The translations under genes were made by a program, and so were the position numbers. DNA of 64,000 bases from CAZRIP01 sp964600165 (lineage in GTDB: Bacteria; Elusimicrobiota; Elusimicrobia; UBA1565; UBA9628): NCBI GenBank assembly GCA_964600165.1, contig CAZRIP010000006.1:1-64000 (forward strand). The letters are read 5' to 3'. Below, piece after piece: positions 53,992 to 63,725 of the stretch. Numbering within the stretch: position 1 is the stretch's first letter; each line of letters begins with the position of its first letter. The notes beneath the pieces are model-generated. The model was not told the DNA's origin and ran no database searches. It was given only the letters and a program-made list of their open reading frames with translations.

Positions 53992-55049
53992 GTCTTGGAC
54001 TTGTCCTCGGCGAGCTCGAACATGCGCTCGATCGGACGGCGCGCGCGCGCCATGACATCTTTAGGGATATCGATACGATGCGCGGGGCTCGGCTTTTCGA
54101 GGACTCGAAGGACCTCGGGCAGGCCGGTCGCCTTCATGTACGGGCAAAGCCGGCACATCGGGACGAAGACCTTGTCGGGGTAGGACGAGCGCGCGAGGTC
54201 CCCCAAGCCGCACTCGGTGACGAGCATGTAGCTGCGCGCCTTGGTGCTCTCGACGTATTTCATCATGTCCCCGGTGCCGCCGATGAAATCGACGACGGAG
54301 ACGAGACCGGGGCTGCATTCCGAGTGCGCGAGGATCTTGACCCCGGGATACATCTTGCGGTAGAGCTCCACCGAGGGCGCGTCGAAATTCTCGTGCACGA
54401 TGCATTTGCCGCGCCAGGTCACGAGCTCGGAGCCGAGCTTCTTGCCGAGGGCCTTGGCGAGGTTCCCCCCCATCAAGGCGTCGGGCAGAAAGATGATCTT
54501 CGCGTGCTTCGCGTAGAGCTTCTTCAGGATCTGGGGCGCGTTGGCGGAGGTCACGATGACGTCGGACTCGGCCTTCACGTCGGCCGAGGTGTTGATGTAG
54601 GTGACGACGGGAGCGCCCGGATGCTTCTCCTTGAGCGCGCGGACGTCGGCGGCGGTGATGCTCTCGGACAACGAGCAGCCGGCCTCGAGCGCGGGAAGAA
54701 GCACCTCTTTTTCCGGATTGAGGATCTTCGCCGTCTCCGCCATGAAGCGCACGCCGCAGAAAACGATCTTCTTGGCCTTGGTCCCGGCGCAGAGCTTCGA
54801 GAGCTTGTACGAGTCGCCGATGAAGTCCGCCACGCCGTGGATGATCTCGGCGCGCTGGTAGACGTGGGCGGGGATCACGGCCGACTGCGCTTCCTTGAGC
54901 CGGTTGATCTTCCACGTCAGGCGCGCGCAGCGCTCGAGCTCCGCGTCCGCGTAGCCGAGGTCGCCCAGTCCCTTGGCGAAGAGCCGCTCGCTCTCCGCCT
55001 CGAGTTGAGCCCGCGTGGGCTCGGGTGCCGTCTTGGTCGAGGTCGTCAT
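53988..55049 (-). CDS. nadA: Quinolinate synthase
   Basis: 353 residues. Condenses iminoaspartate with dihydroxyacetone phosphate to quinolinate for NAD synthesis; needs a [4Fe-4S] cluster. Seen: VFCGVRFMAETAKIL, LEAGCSLSE, YINTSADVKAESDVIVTSANA, HSECSPG and PMCRLCPYMK with the cluster cysteines. Sits in the SUF chain, which supplies its cluster. ATG overlaps the gdpd stop (ATGA). nadB and nadC are not in the window. Confidence 0.96.
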   Translation of the reverse strand: MTTSTKTAPEPTRAQLEAESERLFAKGLGDLGYADAELERCARLTWKINRLKEAQSAVIPAHVYQRAEIIHGVADFIGDSYKLSKLCAGTKAKKIVFCGVRFMAETAKILNPEKEVLLPALEAGCSLSESITAADVRALKEKHPGAPVVTYINTSADVKAESDVIVTSANAPQILKKLYAKHAKIIFLPDALMGGNLAKALGKKLGSELVTWRGKCIVHENFDAPSVELYRKMYPGVKILAHSECSPGLVSVVDFIGGTGDMMKYVESTKARSYMLVTECGLGDLARSSYPDKVFVPMCRLCPYMKATGLPEVLRVLEKPSPAHRIDIPKDVMARARRPIERMFELAEDKSKT

Positions 55050-55753
55050 GATGCCTTGAGCTCGGGGAAATTGGAGAAGATGCCGTCCACCCCCATTTTA
55101 CCAAGCCGCGCGGCTCGTTTCTGGTCGTTGACGGTATAAACGTGGACCTTCAGCCCCTGGCGATGGGCGTGCGCGACGCGGTTGGGCTTGGTCTGCCGCC
55201 AGCTGCAGTTGAGGCTCTCGACGCCGAGCGTTTTCATCTGCTTCCAGGCCTTGGGCATCAGCTCGAGGCCGAGCAGGTAGCCCAGGCGGGCGTCCTCATC
55301 GAGGTCGCGGACGTTGGCGAGAGCGGCGTGGTCGAAGCTGGAGATCAGCGTGTCTTTAAGCGCGCGGCGGCGGCGCAGGAACTCGACGACGTTGCGCTCG
55401 ATGCCGGGATAGATCGACGAGCCGTGCTTGATCTCGAGATGGAACTCCGCCTTGCCGTGAAAAAGATCGTAGACCTGCGCGAGGGTCGGCACGCGCTCGT
55501 CGCGGAACTCCCGGGAGAACCATGAGCCGACGTCGAACGTCGAAAGCTCGGAGAGCCTGAGCTGGCGGATCGTGAGATTTTTCTTGGACACCCGCTTGAG
55601 GTCGTCGTCGTGGATCACCACGAGCTCGCCGTCGCGCGTCTGGTGGACGTCGAACTCGACGGCCTTCGCTCCCATCTCCAAGGCGAGCTTGAAGGCCGCC
55701 ATCGTGTTCTCCGGCGCATGGCCGCTCGCGCCGCGGTGGGCGATCAGGAGCAT
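55046..55753 (-). CDS. Glycerophosphodiester phosphodiesterase
   Basis: 235 residues. AHRGASGHAPENTMAAF (active-site His-Arg and Glu-Asn), VEFDVHQTRDGELVVIHDD, HLEIKHG and a C-terminal VYTVNDQ...GVDGIFSNFP; a single cytoplasmic GDPD TIM barrel. Hydrolyses glycerophosphodiesters to glycerol-3-phosphate. Overlaps the PHP gene by ten bases. Confidence 0.94.
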   Translation of the reverse strand: MLLIAHRGASGHAPENTMAAFKLALEMGAKAVEFDVHQTRDGELVVIHDDDLKRVSKKNLTIRQLRLSELSTFDVGSWFSREFRDERVPTLAQVYDLFHGKAEFHLEIKHGSSIYPGIERNVVEFLRRRRALKDTLISSFDHAALANVRDLDEDARLGYLLGLELMPKAWKQMKTLGVESLNCSWRQTKPNRVAHAHRQGLKVHVYTVNDQKRAARLGKMGVDGIFSNFPELKAS

Positions 55754-56562
55754 CGCGACAAGCGCTCCATGAAGCGGTCGAATTCCTCGTCCGGGACGTT
55801 GACGCCGAGGCTCTTCTCGCGCCCGCTGCCCGGGCCGTGGTAATCGCTGCCGCCGGTCTTGAGCAGGCCGTGGCGGTCGGCCAAGTCGCCGTAGCGCACG
55901 ACGTCGGAGGGCGTGTGCGTGCTGTAATAGACTTCCAAGCCCTCGAGACCCGCCTTGACCCACTCTCCGAGCCGCTCTTTTTCCGCGAAGGTGTCCGGAT
56001 GGGCCAGCGAGCAGAAGCCGCCGGCGTCTCGGATAAGAGAGATCGCCTCGAGCGGCGAGGGGCCCAGCGACTCGACCCAGCCCGGCTTTCCTTTGACGAG
56101 AAACCGGCTGAAGGCCTCGTGACGGGTCTTGACGAAGCCCTTCTTGCGCAGGGCGTCGGCGACGTGAGGCCGCCCCAAAGACTCGTGAGCGCCCGATTGG
56201 ACGTCCTCCCAAGTGATTCCGATCCCGTGCTTTTGCAGATCCTCGACGATGCGCTGGATTCGCAAGCGCCTGCGGGCGCGGAACTCCTCGAGCTTGGCGA
56301 GGAACGCGGCGTCCCGCCAGCGCAGGCCGTAGCCGAGGATGTGCACCTCGCCCCAGCCGACCGTGTTGATCTCGATGCCGCAGCGAAGGTCGAGCCGCGC
56401 CGCCTCGGCGGCCTGTTGAGCCTCGGAAAAACCGGAGACCGTGTCGTGGTCCGTCAAGAAGAGCAGCGCGACGCCGTCCTTGGCCGCCCGAGCGACGACC
56501 TCGGCGGGAGAGCACGTCCCGTCGGAGAACTTCGAGTGGGTGTGGAGATCGACGCGCTTCAG
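55744..56562 (-). CDS. PHP-domain phosphoesterase
   Basis: About 272 residues. VDLHTHSKFSDGTCSP (metal His pair), LTDHDTVSGF, CGIEINT, LAHPDTFAE and GGSDYHG are the PHP motifs; family members include the TrpH/YciV-type 5'-3' nuclease or 3',5'-nucleoside bisphosphate phosphatase. No ATG, GTG or TTG lies near the conserved start; a CTG at 56562 overlaps the upstream stop (CTGA) just as GTGA/ATGA do elsewhere, so CTG is proposed. An alternative start at 56649 lies inside the nfu gene. Confidence 0.85.
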   Translation of the reverse strand: MKRVDLHTHSKFSDGTCSPAEVVARAAKDGVALLFLTDHDTVSGFSEAQQAAEAARLDLRCGIEINTVGWGEVHILGYGLRWRDAAFLAKLEEFRARRRLRIQRIVEDLQKHGIGITWEDVQSGAHESLGRPHVADALRKKGFVKTRHEAFSRFLVKGKPGWVESLGPSPLEAISLIRDAGGFCSLAHPDTFAEKERLGEWVKAGLEGLEVYYSTHTPSDVVRYGDLADRHGLLKTGGSDYHGPGSGREKSLGVNVPDEEFDRFMERLSRCS

Positions 56563-56789
56563 GCGGTGACGACTTCCTTGATCTCCGGGATTTCCTGGCG
56601 GATCATGCGCTCGACTCCGCCCTTGAGCGTCGCCGTCGAGCTCGGGCAAGAGTTGCAGGCGCCGTGCAGCGACACCTCGACGACGCCGGTGTCCTCGTGA
56701 ACGGCGACCAGAGAGATGTCGCCGCCGTCGGACTGGATGTAGGGCCGGATCTTTTCGAGGACCTTCTCGACTCGTTCCGTGACTGTCAT
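56559..56789 (-). CDS. NifU C-terminal (Nfu) iron-sulfur scaffold
   Basis: 76 residues; only the Nfu domain. RPYIQSDGGDISLV and CNSCPSS (Cys45, Cys48), which hold a bridging [4Fe-4S] cluster in homodimers and pass it to targets. ATG overlaps the rrf2 stop. In the SUF chain. Confidence 0.95.
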   Translation of the reverse strand: MTVTERVEKVLEKIRPYIQSDGGDISLVAVHEDTGVVEVSLHGACNSCPSSTATLKGGVERMIRQEIPEIKEVVTA

Positions 56790-57238
56790 AAATGGCTCCT
56801 TGTCGCCGTCAGCGCGCCGCAGGCGAATTTGCCCTCGGCCAGCGCGGCGAGCGTGACGCCGTCGAGGTACTGCTCGATCATGCTGCCGAGCTTCTTCCAG
56901 ACCGGAGAGATGCCGCACGCGGACTGGTGGTGGCAGTCCTTATCGGCAGACGCGTACTTCTCGCAAACGTCCTCGAAGATGCGGCCTTCCACGGCCCGCA
57001 AGACTTGGCCGAGCGTGATCTCCTCGGGTTTGCGCGAGAGGCTGTAGCCGCCGCCCTGGCCGCGCTGGCTTTGGACGAGGCCGGCGCGGCGCAGCTTGAG
57101 CAGTATCTGGTTGACGTAATCGACCGGCACGTTCTCAGCTTGCGAGAGCTTGTCGGCGGAGACCGGCTCCTGCGCGTGGGCGCGCGCGAGAGAGACCATG
57201 AGCCTCGTGCCGTACTCCGTCGAGCTCGTGATCCTCAT
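56786..57238 (-). CDS. Rrf2-family Fe-S-responsive transcription regulator
   Basis: 150 residues. Winged HTH (ADKLSQAENVPVDYVNQILLKLRRAGLVQSQRGQGGGYSL), then Cys92, Cys102 and Cys108 in DVCEKYASADKDCHHQSACG, placed like the cluster ligands of IscR/SufR. Expected to sense cluster status and control the operon it lies in; an IscR-like inverted repeat stands before sufB. Confidence 0.93.
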   Translation of the reverse strand: MRITSSTEYGTRLMVSLARAHAQEPVSADKLSQAENVPVDYVNQILLKLRRAGLVQSQRGQGGGYSLSRKPEEITLGQVLRAVEGRIFEDVCEKYASADKDCHHQSACGISPVWKKLGSMIEQYLDGVTLAALAEGKFACGALTATRSHL

Positions 57239-57561
57239 TAATAGATCCCCAACTGATCCTTCGCTTCCTCGCTGGCCATCGTGCGCGGGTCCCAGGTCGG
57301 CGAGAACGAGAGGTCGACGTCGACGTCGCGCACTCCCGGAAGCTTGGCCAGCGCGCCGTGGACCGAAGCGAGCAGCATCGGGCCGTAGGGGCAGGCCGGA
57401 GAGGTGAGGCTCATGACGACCTTGACGTCCTCTCCATCGGAACCGGCCGATTTCTCGACTTTCGCGCCGTAGACGAGGCCCAGGTCGACGATGCTGATGC
57501 GGATCTCCGGGTCGAAAACGGGCTGCAAGGCTTCTCCGATCTGCTTGAACGTGAGGGCCAC
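57238..57561 (-). CDS. sufT: MIP18/DUF59 family Fe-S assembly factor (SufT type)
   Basis: 107 residues, GTG start. FDPEIRISIVDLGLVYG and SLTSPACPYGPML with the conserved Cys; helps mature Fe-S proteins. Between sufU and rrf2, adjoining both. Confidence 0.92.
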   Translation of the reverse strand: MALTFKQIGEALQPVFDPEIRISIVDLGLVYGAKVEKSAGSDGEDVKVVMSLTSPACPYGPMLLASVHGALAKLPGVRDVDVDLSFSPTWDPRTMASEEAKDQLGIY

Positions 57562-58038
57562 TTACTCCACCTCCTGGAAATCGGCGGACGTCCCCGCCTG
57601 GCGCGCGAGGCCTTGAGCGAGCGTGTTCCAGGCGAGCGTCGCGCACTTGACGCGCGTCGGGAAGCGCCGCACGCCCTCGAGGCTCTTGAGCGCCTCGAGG
57701 TCCTCGGGCAGAGACTCGAGCGGCGCCTTCGAAAGCATCATATCCTTGAACGATTGGACGAGCTCCTTGGCGCGCGCGAGGCTTTTGCCCTCGACGGCCT
57801 CGGCGAGCATCGCCGACGACGCCTGGCTGATCACGCAGCCGTGGCCGGCGTAGCGCACCGCGTCGATCTTGTCGCCTTTGCTGCGCATCGTCAGCTCGAT
57901 CTCGTCGCCGCAGACGGGGTTGATCCCGTGCGACTTGAAGTCCGCGGGATCGAGCTTGCCCTTGTGCGCGCCGCTGCGGAAGTAATCGAGCAGCACCTCG
58001 CGGTAAAGGTCCTGAAGCTCCGAGTCGCCTTCGGGCAT
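57562..58038 (-). CDS. sufU: Iron-sulfur scaffold / sulfur acceptor SufU
   Basis: 158 residues. Cys43 and Asp45 (NPVCGDE), Cys68 (GHGCVISQASSAM) and Cys132 (RVKCATLAW) form the zinc/sulfur site; the long insertion between the second and third Cys (SFKDMM region) marks SufU rather than IscU. Accepts persulfide from SufS. Confidence 0.95.
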   Translation of the reverse strand: MPEGDSELQDLYREVLLDYFRSGAHKGKLDPADFKSHGINPVCGDEIELTMRSKGDKIDAVRYAGHGCVISQASSAMLAEAVEGKSLARAKELVQSFKDMMLSKAPLESLPEDLEALKSLEGVRRFPTRVKCATLAWNTLAQGLARQAGTSADFQEVE

Positions 58039-58039
58039 G

Positions 58040-59290
58040 CTAACGCCTCCCCGTGACCGGCTTCTTGAGGAAGAAATCGGCCGTCTTCTGGAGCGCGCGC
58101 GCCAGCGCGTCGATCTCCTCGGCCGTGTTGTAGACGTAAAAGCTGGCGCGAGCCGTGCCGGCGACCCTCATCTTGGCCATCAACGGCTGGCAGCAATGGT
58201 GGCCGGCGCGGACCGCGACGCCTTCCAGATCGAGCGCCGTGCCGACGTCGTGGGCGTGCAGGCCCTCGAGATTGAACGAGACGACGCCGCCGCGGGACTC
58301 GACGCCTTGGGGGCCGTAGATGACGACGCCCGGGACGGCGCCCAGCCGCTCGAGCGCGAGCGCCGTCAGCTCCTTCTCGTGGGCGCGGACGTTGTCCAAG
58401 CCGAGCTTATTGAGGTAATCAATCGCCGCGCCAAAGGCGACGGCGTCGGCGATATTGGGCGTCCCGGCCTCGAATTTGTACGGAAGCGCGTTCGTGGTGA
58501 AGCCCTCGAGCGTCACGCGCGCGATCATGTCGCCGCCGCCCAAGAACGGCGGCATCGCCTCGAGCAGCTCGGGCCTGCCGTACAAGACGCCGATACCCGT
58601 CGGTCCCAGCATCTTATGAGAGGAGAAGGCGAGAAAATCGCAGTCCCACTTCTTCACGTCGGTCGGCAGATGCGGCACCCACTGCGAGGCGTCGACGAGA
58701 GTCTTGGCGCCGGCGGACTTCGCCGCCGCGATCAGCTTCTCGACGGGATTGAGGGTGCCGAGCGCGTTCGAGGCGGCCATAAAGGCGAAGAGCTTGGTCT
58801 TGGACGAAACGAGCGAAGAAAGCCTGGACAGGTCGAGCGTGCCGTCGTCTTGCACGGGCACGAAGCGCAGCTTGACGCCCTTTTCGTTGGCCAGCATCTG
58901 CCAGGGCACGAGGTTCGAGTGATGCTCGAGCTCGGTGAGCAGGACCTCGTCGCCGGGCCCGAGATTGGCGCGGCCCCAGGAGTACGCGACGAGGTTGATC
59001 GCCTCGGTGGCGTTGCGCGTGAAAATGATCGACTCCGGCTTTTCGGCGCCGATGAACTTCGCGGTCTTGGCGCGCGCGTCCTCGACGAGCTGCGTGGCCT
59101 CATCTGAAAGAGTATGGACGCCTCGATGAATGTTGGCGTTGTGGTCGCCGTAAAACCGCACCAGCGCGTCGATGACTTGATGGGGCTTCTGCGTCGTCGC
59201 CGCGTTGTCGAGGTAAACGAGCGGCTTGCCGCGCACCAAGCGCTTGAGGATCGGGAAGTCGCCGCGGATCTTCCGGAGGTCGAGGCTCAC
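58040..59290 (-). CDS. sufS: Cysteine desulfurase SufS
   Basis: 416 residues; GTG overlaps the sufD stop (GTGA). PLP Lys in FSSHKMLGPTGIGVLYG; active Cys in RAGHHCCQPLM (the usual position is GHHCAQP; here a second Cys follows); YLDNAATTQKP at the N-terminus. Takes sulfur from L-cysteine for SufU and SufBCD. Confidence 0.97.
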   Translation of the reverse strand: MSLDLRKIRGDFPILKRLVRGKPLVYLDNAATTQKPHQVIDALVRFYGDHNANIHRGVHTLSDEATQLVEDARAKTAKFIGAEKPESIIFTRNATEAINLVAYSWGRANLGPGDEVLLTELEHHSNLVPWQMLANEKGVKLRFVPVQDDGTLDLSRLSSLVSSKTKLFAFMAASNALGTLNPVEKLIAAAKSAGAKTLVDASQWVPHLPTDVKKWDCDFLAFSSHKMLGPTGIGVLYGRPELLEAMPPFLGGGDMIARVTLEGFTTNALPYKFEAGTPNIADAVAFGAAIDYLNKLGLDNVRAHEKELTALALERLGAVPGVVIYGPQGVESRGGVVSFNLEGLHAHDVGTALDLEGVAVRAGHHCCQPLMAKMRVAGTARASFYVYNTAEEIDALARALQKTADFFLKKPVTGRR

Positions 59291-60612
59291 GCGGCCGCCT
59301 CCGGCAGGCGCCGATGCAGCGCCTCGGACAGGGCTTCTCGCAGAGGCTCGACGTCGACGCGCTCGACCATCTCGCTCGCGAAAGCGTGGACGAGCAGGCG
59401 GCGCGCCTCGTCCTCGCCCAAGCCGCGCGAGCGCAGGTAGAACATGGCGTCCGACGACATCTGTCCGATCGTCGCGCCGTGCTTGCACTGCACGTCGTTG
59501 GCGTGGATCTTGAAATCGGGCTTGGTGTTGATCAAGCCGTGCTCGGAGAGCAGCAGGTTCTTGTTGTAGACCTGGGCGTCGGTCTTCTGCGCGCCTTCCC
59601 GGACGATGATCGAGCCGTTGAAGACGGCCCGCGCCTCGCCGTCGAGCACTCCTTTATAGAGCTCGCGGCTCGTGCCGTGGGGGACGGCGTGGTCGATCAG
59701 GGTATGATTGTCGAGGTGCTGACGGCCGCGCACGAGGTAAAGGCCGTTGAGCGCGACGTCGGCGCCCTCGCCGGCGAGCAGCACGTTGACGTCGTTGCGC
59801 ACGAGCTGCCCGCCCAAGGAGACGACGTGCGCGGACAGCCGGCCGTTGCGCTCGACGCGCGCCTGAAGCGTGGAGACGTGCAGCGTTCGGTCGCTCTCGC
59901 GCTGCAAACGGTAATGCGAGAGCCCGGCGTTTTCTCCGATAAGAAGCTCCGTGACCATGTTCGTGAAGCAGACGCCGCGGTCGAGGCCGACGTACTCCTG
60001 GACGACGCTCGCCTGCGCGCCGTCCTCAAGCACGACGAGCACGCGCGCGTGGGACATGGTCGCCACGTCGGGCGCGGAAGAGACGAAGATCAAATGGATC
60101 GGCTTCTCGAGGCGCACGCCTTTGGGCACGAGCACGGCGGCGCCGTCGCGGAAAAGCGCCAAGTTCAGCGCGCCGAACGCGCGCCCCTCGGCCTGGCCCA
60201 GCTTGGCGAGCCAAGGCTCGAGCCGCGCGGGCTCCTTCTCCAAAACTTGGGCGATGGTCGTCAGCCGCGCGCCCGAAGGCAGCGCGTGAGGTCCGGAAAG
60301 CTCGGGGCTGTGTCGCCCGTTGACGAAGACCAGGCGGTCGAAGCCGAACGGGCAGAGCGCCAAGCCCGCGAGCGTCTTCATCTCGACGCTCGAGACGCGG
60401 TCGGCGAGCACGAAGGGAGTCTTCTCGATCGGATCGACTTTGGTGAAGCGCCAGTCCTCGTCCTCGGTCGTCGGGAAGCCGGCGGCGGCGAAGCGGTCGA
60501 TCGCCTCGGCGCGGCGCTTGTCGAGCCACGGCAGCTTCGCGCCGGGCAGGCGCGGACGCGCGTCCTTGAAGTTCGCGAGGAAGAGCTCTTTCCCCTCGAG
60601 GACGCTCGGCAT
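59287..60612 (-). CDS. sufD: Fe-S assembly protein SufD
   Basis: 441 residues. C-terminal SufB/D beta-helix: HVSTLQARVERNGRLSAHVVSLGG, NDVNVLLAGEGADVALNGLYLV, LNTKPDFKIHANDVQCKHGATIGQ with conserved Cys and His, and FYLRSRGLGEDEARRLLVHAF. Pairs with SufB and SufC in the scaffold complex. ATG shares a base with the sufC stop. Confidence 0.96.
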   Translation of the reverse strand: MPSVLEGKELFLANFKDARPRLPGAKLPWLDKRRAEAIDRFAAAGFPTTEDEDWRFTKVDPIEKTPFVLADRVSSVEMKTLAGLALCPFGFDRLVFVNGRHSPELSGPHALPSGARLTTIAQVLEKEPARLEPWLAKLGQAEGRAFGALNLALFRDGAAVLVPKGVRLEKPIHLIFVSSAPDVATMSHARVLVVLEDGAQASVVQEYVGLDRGVCFTNMVTELLIGENAGLSHYRLQRESDRTLHVSTLQARVERNGRLSAHVVSLGGQLVRNDVNVLLAGEGADVALNGLYLVRGRQHLDNHTLIDHAVPHGTSRELYKGVLDGEARAVFNGSIIVREGAQKTDAQVYNKNLLLSEHGLINTKPDFKIHANDVQCKHGATIGQMSSDAMFYLRSRGLGEDEARRLLVHAFASEMVERVDVEPLREALSEALHRRLPEAAA

Positions 60613-61363
60613 CAGGCGGCCACCTTCTGCTCGAGCCAGCCGTAGCCCTGCTTCTCGAGCTCGAGCGCCAGCTCCTTGCCGCCCGTCTTGACGATGCGGC
60701 CGCCGGAAAGCACGTGCACGACGTCGGGCACGACGTAGTCGAGCAGACGCTGATAATGGGTGACGAGGACGAACGCTCGCTCGGGGCCGCGCATCGCGTT
60801 GATGCCTTTCGACACGATCTTCAGCGCGTCGATGTCCAGGCCGGAGTCGGTCTCGTCCAAGAGCCCGAGCTTGGGCTCGAGCACGGCCATCTGAAGGATC
60901 TCGTTCTTCTTCTTCTCGCCGCCGGAGAAGCCGGCGTTGATCGAGCGGTTGAGAAACGCGGGGTCGACCTCGACGAGCTCGGCCTTTTTCTTGATGAGCT
61001 TGAGAAAGTCCCCGGCGGAGATCTCCGGCTCGCCGCGGTGCTTGCGGATCGCGTTGTAAGCGGCCTTGAGGAAATACTTGTTCGTGACTCCGGGGATCTC
61101 GACCGGATATTGAAACGCCAGGAAAACGCCCTCGCGCGCCCGGTCCTCGGGCTTCATCGCGAAGAGGTCCTTGCCGTTGTAGGTCGCCGAGCCGCCCGTG
61201 ACCGTATAGCCCTCGCGGCCGGTGAGCACGTGCGACAACGTCGATTTGCCCGAACCGTTCGGCCCCATGATGGCGTGCACTTCGCCGGGCTTCACGGTCA
61301 AATTGATTCCCTTCAGGATCGGCTTGTCGCCGACGCTGGCCTGCAGATTCTTGATCTCTAACA

Positions 61364-61364
<1 letters not shown>
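60612..61364 (-). CDS. sufC: Fe-S assembly ATPase SufC
   Basis: 250 residues. Walker A GPNGSGKST, FLAFQYPVEIPGV, signature FSGGEKKKNEILQM, Walker B LLDETDSGLDIDAL. ABC-type ATPase of SufBCD. ATG shares a base with the sufB stop (TAATG). Confidence 0.97.
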
Positions 61365-62830
<1,466 letters not shown>

Positions 62831-62851
62831 CTCTCTCTAGAAGCTTAACAT

Positions 62852-62872
62852 ACTTGACTAATTTGGTCAAGT
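62852..62872. promoter_or_regulatory. Candidate Rrf2/IscR-type operator of the suf operon
   Basis: Perfect inverted repeat ACTTGAC-N7-GTCAAGT, 22 bases upstream of sufB. It resembles the CTTGAC...GTCAAG dyads of IscR type-1 sites. On the minus strand it contains TTGACC, a possible -35 with TAAGCT 17 bases on, so a bound regulator would block the promoter. Confidence 0.65.
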
Positions 62873-62902
62873 TATCGACTTTTGCGCTCGGGCCAAATAC
62901 AG

Positions 62903-62908
62903 TATCAT
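62903..62908 (+). promoter_or_regulatory. -10 element, leaderless zinc-ribbon gene
   Basis: TATCAT seven bases before the ATG at 62916; no ribosome site. Divergent from the suf promoter. Confidence 0.45.
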
Positions 62909-62915
62909 CTGCGCG

Positions 62916-63725
62916 ATGGCCGAAAGCCCGCGCTGCCCGGCGTGCAACTCGCCCCTGGACCTTTCCTCGAGCGCCTGCCAGATCTGCCTGCGCCCGGTCA
63001 GCCGACGGGAGATCCTGCGCGCGCTCCAGTCGGGCAAGCGCGTCGAAAAGCGGCGGCGGCGCTTGCTCTACGGGCTGTTTTTGCTCGTCGCGGCCGCGGC
63101 GGCCGTCGCGCGTTGGCCCCATCTCAGGAGAGCCGTGATGGCGCCGTTGGCTAAGGCCGGCGACTCGATCGCGTCCGGGTTCAAGGCGAATTGGCCGCAG
63201 AGCGGGCCGCGACCGGACGCCCCGTCAGCCTTGCCCGCGAGCGTCCCGCCGGACGCTCCGATCGCCTCCGCTCCCGCCCCGGCTCCGGCCTTGGCGCCGG
63301 AGCCCGATGCGCCCGCTTCCGACGCGCCCGCGCAGGCGCCGCGCCCGGAGCCCGCCGCCGCGCCGATCTTAAAGGTCACGGGCCTGGTCTATTTCCTGCG
63401 TGAAGCCGAGCCGGCGCCGGGAGTCGAGCTCACGTTCACGTCAACGACGGACAGGGCGGTCAGGCGCGCGCGCGCCGATAAGAACGGCCGCTACAAGGTC
63501 TTGCTGCCGGTGACCCCGGGCGACTCCGCTCCAGGTTACCGCGTGTCGATCGCCTGGCGCGGCCGCGCCGCCGTCTACCTCGAGGAGGCCGCGCTGCCGT
63601 ACCGCGAGCGCACGACCGCGCAGCGCGAGGACGCCATCGAGGAAGCCCGGCAATCGCAAGTCCTACACGCGCCGTTGACGCCGGAGTCCAATGAAACCAC
63701 CCAGGATTTCGCCCTTCTCCCATGA
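62916..63725 (+). CDS. Zinc-ribbon membrane protein with C-terminal regulatory-like domain
   Basis: 269 residues. CPACNSPLDLSSSACQICLRPV zinc ribbon (7-28), basic segment, one membrane helix (about 50-65), long Pro/Ala linker, then a beta-rich domain (about 150-225, LKVTGLVYFLREAEPAPGVELTF, DKNGRYKVLLP) like carboxypeptidase-regulatory modules. Ribbon inside, beta domain outside is the likely topology. Followed by a paralogue with ATGA overlap. Confidence 0.75.
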   Translation: MAESPRCPACNSPLDLSSSACQICLRPVSRREILRALQSGKRVEKRRRRLLYGLFLLVAAAAAVARWPHLRRAVMAPLAKAGDSIASGFKANWPQSGPRPDAPSALPASVPPDAPIASAPAPAPALAPEPDAPASDAPAQAPRPEPAAAPILKVTGLVYFLREAEPAPGVELTFTSTTDRAVRRARADKNGRYKVLLPVTPGDSAPGYRVSIAWRGRAAVYLEEAALPYRERTTAQREDAIEEARQSQVLHAPLTPESNETTQDFALLP

